DNA of 64,000 bases from Ralstonia sp. RRA. GTDB lineage: Bacteria; Pseudomonadota; Gammaproteobacteria; Burkholderiales; Burkholderiaceae. A program made the position numbers and the translations under genes. How positions within the stretch are numbered: position 1 is the first letter of the stretch; every line of letters starts with the position of its first letter. The stretch is from the NCBI RefSeq assembly GCF_037023145.1, contig NZ_CP146093.1, positions 62,001 through 126,000 of the forward strand, read 5' to 3'. Below are positions 60,051 to 64,000 of the stretch, one piece after another. The notes beneath the pieces are model-generated. The model saw only the letters and a list, made by a program, of their open reading frames with translations. It did no database searches and was not told the DNA's origin.

Positions 60051-60566
60051 ATGAGCACGACGAGATCTGTGCGCGGTCAGACTGCAGCGGTGCACATGGA
60101 TAGTGACGAACGCATCGCACATCTGGTCAAGAATGCATATCGTGGGTTATCGAGTGCGCTGCAAGCGCGCCTGCGGGCGCACGATGTGATGTACGGTCAG
60201 TGGACGTTCCTGCGCATCCTGTGGCAGACGGATGGCATCACGCAGCGGCAACTGAGCGCTCGGGCAGGCGTCAGGGAGCCTACGACTTTCTCGGCAGTGC
60301 AGTCGATGGAGAAGTTGGGCTACGTCACGCGACAAAAAATGCCGGACAACCGCAAGCAGGTCCGGGTGTTCCTCACGCCGAAAGGCGCATCTTTGCGCGC
60401 GTTGCTGATTCCGGCTGCTGAGGAAGTCAACGATATCGCGCTCATTGGCATTCCGGCGACGAATGTTGCGATCACGCGTGAAACGCTGCTCGCGATCAAC
60501 GAAAACCTCGCGCGCGCCGGGGCATCGGCGCAGAACGATGCGCAAGGCAATGACCGTACTCTGTAG
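60051..60566 (+). CDS. MarR-family regulator
   Basis: 171 aa. The winged helix contains ITQRQLSARAGVREPTTFSA (recognition helix) and the wing GYVTRQKMPDNRKQVRVFLT. Long N- and C-terminal helices form the dimer. MarR proteins usually repress an adjacent efflux gene until a phenolic or drug ligand binds. Here an MFS pump gene starts 6 bp downstream. Two TTAG-N4-CTAA palindromes upstream are likely operators. ATG 60051 has no strong ribosome site; an in-frame ATG 15 codons later is possible. Confidence 0.85.
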   Translation: MSTTRSVRGQTAAVHMDSDERIAHLVKNAYRGLSSALQARLRAHDVMYGQWTFLRILWQTDGITQRQLSARAGVREPTTFSAVQSMEKLGYVTRQKMPDNRKQVRVFLTPKGASLRALLIPAAEEVNDIALIGIPATNVAITRETLLAINENLARAGASAQNDAQGNDRTL

Positions 60567-60572
60567 AACGTT

Positions 60573-61943
60573 ATGCATCAGGCCACGACACATCAGGACG
60601 GATTGACCGGAAACCGGCTTTACCTTGGCATAATTGCAATCTCGCTCGCTACTGCACTTGGCATGCTTGGCAGCGTGACTGCAAATGTAGCATTGCCAAC
60701 TATCACGAAAGCGCTGCACACCAGCCCTTCGGATTCGGTGTGGATCGTCAACGCTTACCAACTTTCGGTCCTCATGGCGCTGCTGCCGCTGTCGTCACTC
60801 GGTGACCGTGTAGGCTATGCGCGCATCTATACGTGGGGTCTCGCGATCTTTACGTGCTCATCGCTGATGTGCGCAATGTCGCGCTCACTTGATGAGATCA
60901 TTGTCGCGCGCGTCTTTCAAGGGTTTGGTGCGGCCGGCATCACCAGTGTGAATACCGCGCTCATCAAGACGATTTATCCGTCGCGGCTGCTCGGCCAGGG
61001 TGTAGGCATCAGCGCCTCGATTGTTTCGATTTCTACCGCTGCCGGTCCGACGATTGCTGCAGCGATTCTCTCTGTTGCGCCGTGGCCGTGGCTGTTCGCA
61101 ATCAACGTGCCGCTTGGAATTATCGCATTCCTCGTCAGCTTAATGGCGCTGCCCCGCCTGCCTATCTCTAAAGCGCCCTACGACTACGGCAGTGCGCTGC
61201 TGAATGCGGCAACGTTCGGCCTGCTCGTGCTAGGTGTGGATCGACTAGGTCATAGCAACGGCATCAGCGCAAGCGCCGTGCTCCAGTTGGTAGCGTCCGC
61301 ATTTTGCGCATGGCTGCTTGTGCGTCGCGAGCGGGGGCGCTCACACCCCCTGCTTCCTGTCGACCTGCTGCTTAAGCCCGCATTTCTTTTGGCCGTCCTC
61401 ACTTCCATTTGCTCATTTAGCGCGCAGATGCTTGCGTTCGTGTCTCTGCCCTTTATGCTACAGGACGCACTCGGGCGCAGTGCGATGGCAACCGGCGCGC
61501 TCATGACACCGTGGCCGCTCGCCATTGTTATCGTGGCACCTTTGGCTGGCACGCTGTCGAATCGCTACGAGGCGGGTTTGCTCGGGGGTGTCGGACTTGC
61601 GATTCTCGCGCTCGGCTTGGCGTTGCTTGCATTGATGCCCGCGCACCCCACATCGTTCGATATCGGCTGGCGGATGGCCGTGTGTGGCGTAGGCTTCGGA
61701 CTCTTTCAGACGCCGAACAATCGGGCAATTCTCGCAGCCGCGCCGACGGGCCGCACGGGTAATGCAAGCGGTATGATCGGCACGTCGCGCACCCTCGGGC
61801 AGACACTTGGCGCGCTGCTGACTGCGCTTATTCTGATGGTTGCTCCGGATCATGCTGGGCCTGTCGCGCTGACGACTGGCGCGATCTTCGCTGGGGCTGC
61901 CGCGGCGCTGAGTCTCACACGCATGTGCAGGCGCGGCGCTTGA
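60573..61943 (+). CDS. MFS multidrug efflux transporter (DHA2-like)
   Basis: 456 aa with about 12-14 hydrophobic helices. The first helix is followed by NVALPTITKALHTSPSDSVW, typical of EmrB/DHA2 pumps. The loop after helix 2 has GDRVGYARIYTWG (MFS motif A), and SISTAAGPTIAAAIL matches motif C, the antiporter signature. It should export drugs or toxic compounds by proton antiport, under the MarR gene it is coupled to. The last codons (CRRGA and stop) lie in sequence shared with the ISL3 remnant, so the natural C-terminus has probably been replaced by a few residues. Confidence 0.85.
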   Translation: MHQATTHQDGLTGNRLYLGIIAISLATALGMLGSVTANVALPTITKALHTSPSDSVWIVNAYQLSVLMALLPLSSLGDRVGYARIYTWGLAIFTCSSLMCAMSRSLDEIIVARVFQGFGAAGITSVNTALIKTIYPSRLLGQGVGISASIVSISTAAGPTIAAAILSVAPWPWLFAINVPLGIIAFLVSLMALPRLPISKAPYDYGSALLNAATFGLLVLGVDRLGHSNGISASAVLQLVASAFCAWLLVRRERGRSHPLLPVDLLLKPAFLLAVLTSICSFSAQMLAFVSLPFMLQDALGRSAMATGALMTPWPLAIVIVAPLAGTLSNRYEAGLLGGVGLAILALGLALLALMPAHPTSFDIGWRMAVCGVGFGLFQTPNNRAILAAAPTGRTGNASGMIGTSRTLGQTLGALLTALILMVAPDHAGPVALTTGAIFAGAAAALSLTRMCRRGA

Positions 61944-62400
61944 TGACCTTGATGGTTATGTTGGTTGCGAGGGATGCGGGCACCTGATGGCGTGCCGGCA
62001 GCTCATTAGGGTTAGGCGAACAGTTGGAGAGCGGGAAGGCGGCTTTGGCAAACCTGTTCACACCAACTCTCCCAAGCATTCTGAGCCCAGCCGGGCCGGT
62101 GGTAGAACCACAGCCAGCTTCTAGAGGTGGTCCCGCAGGCTGTAGGCCGTCCTCAACGGGTGATTTGCTTGCAACACCTCGTCCAGATGCATGGCCTGGG
62201 GGGACTCAGATTCTCCCGGTTGCGCAGCAGCAGCCAGCGCGTGGTTTGAGCACCTTCCTCGACCGGCGGTCATTTGATTTGCGATCCGGCTGGCCCGGTA
62301 AACGGATCGATATGGGCGATCTGACGCGCGGCAAGAATCGTTCGCTTCAAGAATGCGGTCAGCGTCAATCAGATTGCGCAGCGTTGTCTCGTCACAAGTG
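61937..62400 (-). pseudogene. Decayed ISL3-family transposase remnant
   Basis: From 61937 the sequence matches the first ISL3 remnant: GGCGCTTGATGACCTTGATG occurs at both 59210 and 61936, and similarity continues, much decayed, for about 190 bp. Further up, minus-strand translation gives TRWLLLRNRENLSPPQAMHL then DEVLQANHPLRTAYSLRDHL, a typical ISL3 segment, with stops and frame changes around it. This copy carries an earlier portion of the transposase than the first remnant. It forms the end of the MFS gene. Confidence 0.65.
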
Positions 62401-62431
62401 AAATCATATCTCCTCCAATTGTGAGGTAGGT

Positions 62432-62921
62432 CTAGAAGTCAATCACAATCCGCTCGCTTTTCGAACCGGAGCAGCAGATGAGCATCGTTTTTCCGGATTC
62501 GCGCTCGCTCGCGCTCAACGCGCTGTCGCGGTGATCAGGGACTCCGAATAACACGTTGACCTGGCATGCTCCGCAAATGCCCTCCTCGCACGAATATGGC
62601 GCGCTTACACCGGCTTCGCGCAGCACCTGAAGAATGGCCTTTCCTTGCGGAACAGCGAATTCCTGCCCGGTCTTATTCAGTTGCACGATGTAACCGCCAT
62701 CGAGCGCGGCCAACTGTTTCGGTGCGAAACATTCTACGTGCACCTGATCAGCCGGTACCGCTGCGGTTGCAGCCTCGAAAGCATTGAGCATAGGCAGCGG
62801 CCCGCAGCAGTAGAAATGCGCGTTCTTGGGTGCATTGGAAACGATTGCGCCGATATCGAGGGGTCGACCTACGCAATGCTGATCAACGTGAATGCGCGCC
62901 TGCTCCAGATGCTCAATTTCC
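62432..62921 (-). pseudogene. C-terminal fragment of a VanB-type oxygenase reductase
   Basis: About 162 codons remain of a protein of about 320 aa. The flavin/NAD domain end shows HFYCCGPLPMLNAFEAAT, and the plant-type 2Fe-2S domain has SCEEGICGACQVNV plus a later Cys (LICCSGS), the C-x4-C-x2-C...C pattern of class IA oxygenase reductases such as VanB. The N-terminal half is missing because an IS66 element begins at 62922. An open frame continues into the IS by chance. Without the FMN-binding half it cannot work as a reductase. Confidence 0.8.
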
Positions 62922-62999
62922 GTAAGCACCCGGTGAACCCGTCTTGAAGGGGACCCGCGTAGCAAGGAGCATCGTGTCCATCTAGTTCTAGGTGGACAC

Positions 63000-63371
63000 G
63001 TGGACACTATCGAAGAGAGCGCGCCAATACGGCGCCGACGTCGGCATAGCGCCGAGTTCAAGGCCAAGGCAGTGCAGGAGTGCATGCAGCCGGGTGTTTC
63101 GATCGCGGCGATAGCCCTGCACCATCGCCTCAATGCGAATCTGCTGCGGCGCTGGGTCGCCGAGCAGGAAGCAAAGAATGGCGCGCCTGAGGACCGCGAG
63201 TTGATGAGGGTGCCGCAAGGCGAGTTCATCCCGTTGCGGATCGGCGAGCCGACCACTGCCGTGCCGGACATCCAGATCGAAGTCCGCCGTGGCGCGACGA
63301 CGATCAGTCTTCGCTGGCCGGGATCGGCCGCAGCGCAGTGCGCCCAGTGGCTGCAAGGGTGGTTGCGTTGA
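63000..63371 (+). CDS. tnpA: IS66 TnpA (Orf1)
   Basis: 123 aa from GTG 63000 behind AGGTGG. The helix-turn-helix RRRRRHSAEFKAKAVQECMQ, then GVSIAAIALHHRLNANLLRRW, is the IS3/IS66 Orf1 pattern. Needed with TnpB and TnpC for transposition; binds the IS ends by inference. Its stop overlaps the TnpB start (TTGA). Confidence 0.85.
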   Translation: MDTIEESAPIRRRRRHSAEFKAKAVQECMQPGVSIAAIALHHRLNANLLRRWVAEQEAKNGAPEDRELMRVPQGEFIPLRIGEPTTAVPDIQIEVRRGATTISLRWPGSAAAQCAQWLQGWLR

Positions 63372-63703
63372 TTCGGGTGGACGCGATCTGGTTGGCCGTG
63401 GAGCCGCTGGACATGCGCGCCGGTACCGAAACGATCCTCGCGCGGGTCGTCAAGGTGTTCGGCGCGGCACGCCCCCACCACGCCTACCTGTTTGCCAATA
63501 AGAGTTCGACGCGCATGAAGGTGCTGGTCTACGACGGCTTCGGCATCTGGCTGGCCGCGCGGCGCCTCAACAAGGGGCGCTTCATCTGGACGAACGGCGA
63601 CCAGGCGATCGCCACGGCGCTCAATCCCGAGCAATTGCGTGCGCTGGTGACGGGGCTGCCTTGGCAGACGCTCACCCACGACCACGCGATCACGGTCGTG
63701 TAA
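63368..63703 (+). CDS. tnpB: IS66 TnpB (Orf2)
   Basis: 111 aa from TTG 63368, overlapping the TnpA stop. The product VDAIWLAVEPLDMRAGTETI and the later stretch HHAYLFANKSSTRMKVLVYD follow the Orf2 family (VYL-x3-P-x-DMR-x-G and KVLYWD types). It is an accessory transposition protein of IS66 elements. A longer frame opens upstream, but the overlap and family length favour this start. Confidence 0.85.
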   Translation: MIRVDAIWLAVEPLDMRAGTETILARVVKVFGAARPHHAYLFANKSSTRMKVLVYDGFGIWLAARRLNKGRFIWTNGDQAIATALNPEQLRALVTGLPWQTLTHDHAITVV

Positions 63704-63765
63704 TACCCCCAAAGCCGTAAACTGGCTTCCTTCCAGAGGACTTGGGGTTCTGGCAGACTCGCCGC

Positions 63766-64000
63766 ATGAACCTACCCACCAACCTCGATGCCCTGAGCCC
63801 GGACGAACTGCGCACACTGGCTGCGCAGTTGATGGCCCAGGTCGGCGAGAAGGACCGGGAGTTGCGGTACCGGCAAGCCAAGATCGACCAGCTCACACAC
63901 GAGCTGGCCATCCACAAGCGCTGGAAGTTCGGCAAGCGCAGCGAGCAACTGACATCTGAACAGGCGAGTCTGCTGGACGAAGCCATTGACGCAGACCTCG
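63766..64000 (+). CDS. tnpC: IS66 TnpC transposase, N-terminal part, cut by window end
   Basis: The first 78 codons are present from ATG 63766. The N-terminal helical/leucine-rich start (LDALSPDELRTLAAQLMAQV) is followed by HKRWKFGKRSEQLTSEQASL, the standard R-x-x-FGKRSE motif of IS66 transposases. The DDE domain lies outside the window. Confidence 0.9.
   Translation, partial: MNLPTNLDALSPDELRTLAAQLMAQVGEKDRELRYRQAKIDQLTHELAIHKRWKFGKRSEQLTSEQASLLDEAIDADL

Larger units (their letters stand above)
62922..64000 (+). mobile_element. IS66-family insertion sequence (left part)
   Basis: The left end is placed at GTAAGCACCCGGTGAACCCG (62922), since IS66 ends usually begin GTAAGC and the VanB frame stops being VanB-like there. 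It carries the standard three genes tnpA, tnpB and tnpC in order. The right end is outside the window. A short inverted repeat (GTGTCCA / TGGACAC, about 62974-62999) lies just before tnpA. Confidence 0.75.

Noticed and set aside
62024..62401. 125-codon plus-strand frame after the MFS gene
   Set aside because: Lies in the decayed ISL3 remnant, which is readable on the minus strand.
62432..63817. A 461-codon minus-strand frame spanning the reductase fragment and the IS66 genes
   Set aside because: Only the part below 62922 has ferredoxin-reductase features; the rest is antisense to the IS66 genes and joins it by chance.

Overview
The window looks like part of a large plasmid or megaplasmid-like island of a GC-rich betaproteobacterium, most likely Burkholderiales (Cupriavidus, Ralstonia or Burkholderia type). 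The grounds are high GC, a lead/cadmium module of the kind known from Cupriavidus metallidurans, and a complete PRTRC gene set (ParB, E, C, F, B, A, ThiF) typical of big plasmids in that order. No rRNA, tRNA or CRISPR array was seen.

Layout. (1) 1-8568 is the right part of a Tn3-family transposon: a CPx-type P1B ATPase (cut by the window start), a divergent PbrR-like MerR regulator, a PbrT-like FTR1 permease fused to a c-type cytochrome domain, a tyrosine recombinase, the Tn3 transposase on the minus strand and a 38-bp terminal inverted repeat ending at 8568. It sits in a small broken gene. (2) 8569-42833 is the plasmid backbone, almost all on the minus strand: an SbcC/SbcD-like pair, a phage gp3-like protein, a MoxR ATPase / DUF3150-like / VWA-metallopeptidase trio, many small membrane or unknown proteins, an SPFH protein with vault-like repeats, the PRTRC cluster and a methylase-like protein. 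A short plus-strand block (15584-19438) holds an AcaB/DUF1845-like protein, a bactofilin with a Pro/Ala-rich membrane partner, a Sel1-like lipoprotein and a secreted protein. (3) 43006-52705 is a plus-strand block with a UvrD-like helicase, a DUF1173 protein and several unknown proteins, some with zinc-binding cysteine clusters. (4) 52947-64000 is accessory: a nuclease gene cut at its DRGH motif, then a GmtY-GmtZ-GmtX-like recombinase trio (gamma-mobile-trio), then a MarR-MFS efflux pair lying between two ISL3 transposase remnants, then a VanB-type reductase fragment cut by an IS66 element that runs off the window.

The most unusual feature is a dispersed leader element. Eight copies of a short hairpin, read on the minus strand as GCGUC-NNN-GACGC followed by AUCGA, lie in one orientation upstream of eight backbone transcription units. 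In five of them a -10-like hexamer ends exactly 13 nt before the hairpin, so the hairpin would lie at the 5' end of the RNA. Stem changes (U-A, U.G, C-G at one position) argue that it works as RNA. A second, longer hairpin often follows close to the ribosome binding site, and some leaders also carry terminator-like or mutually exclusive stems. This suggests shared post-transcriptional or attenuation control of the plasmid backbone. One copy begins a roughly 460-nt structured non-coding stretch that ends in a strong intrinsic terminator.
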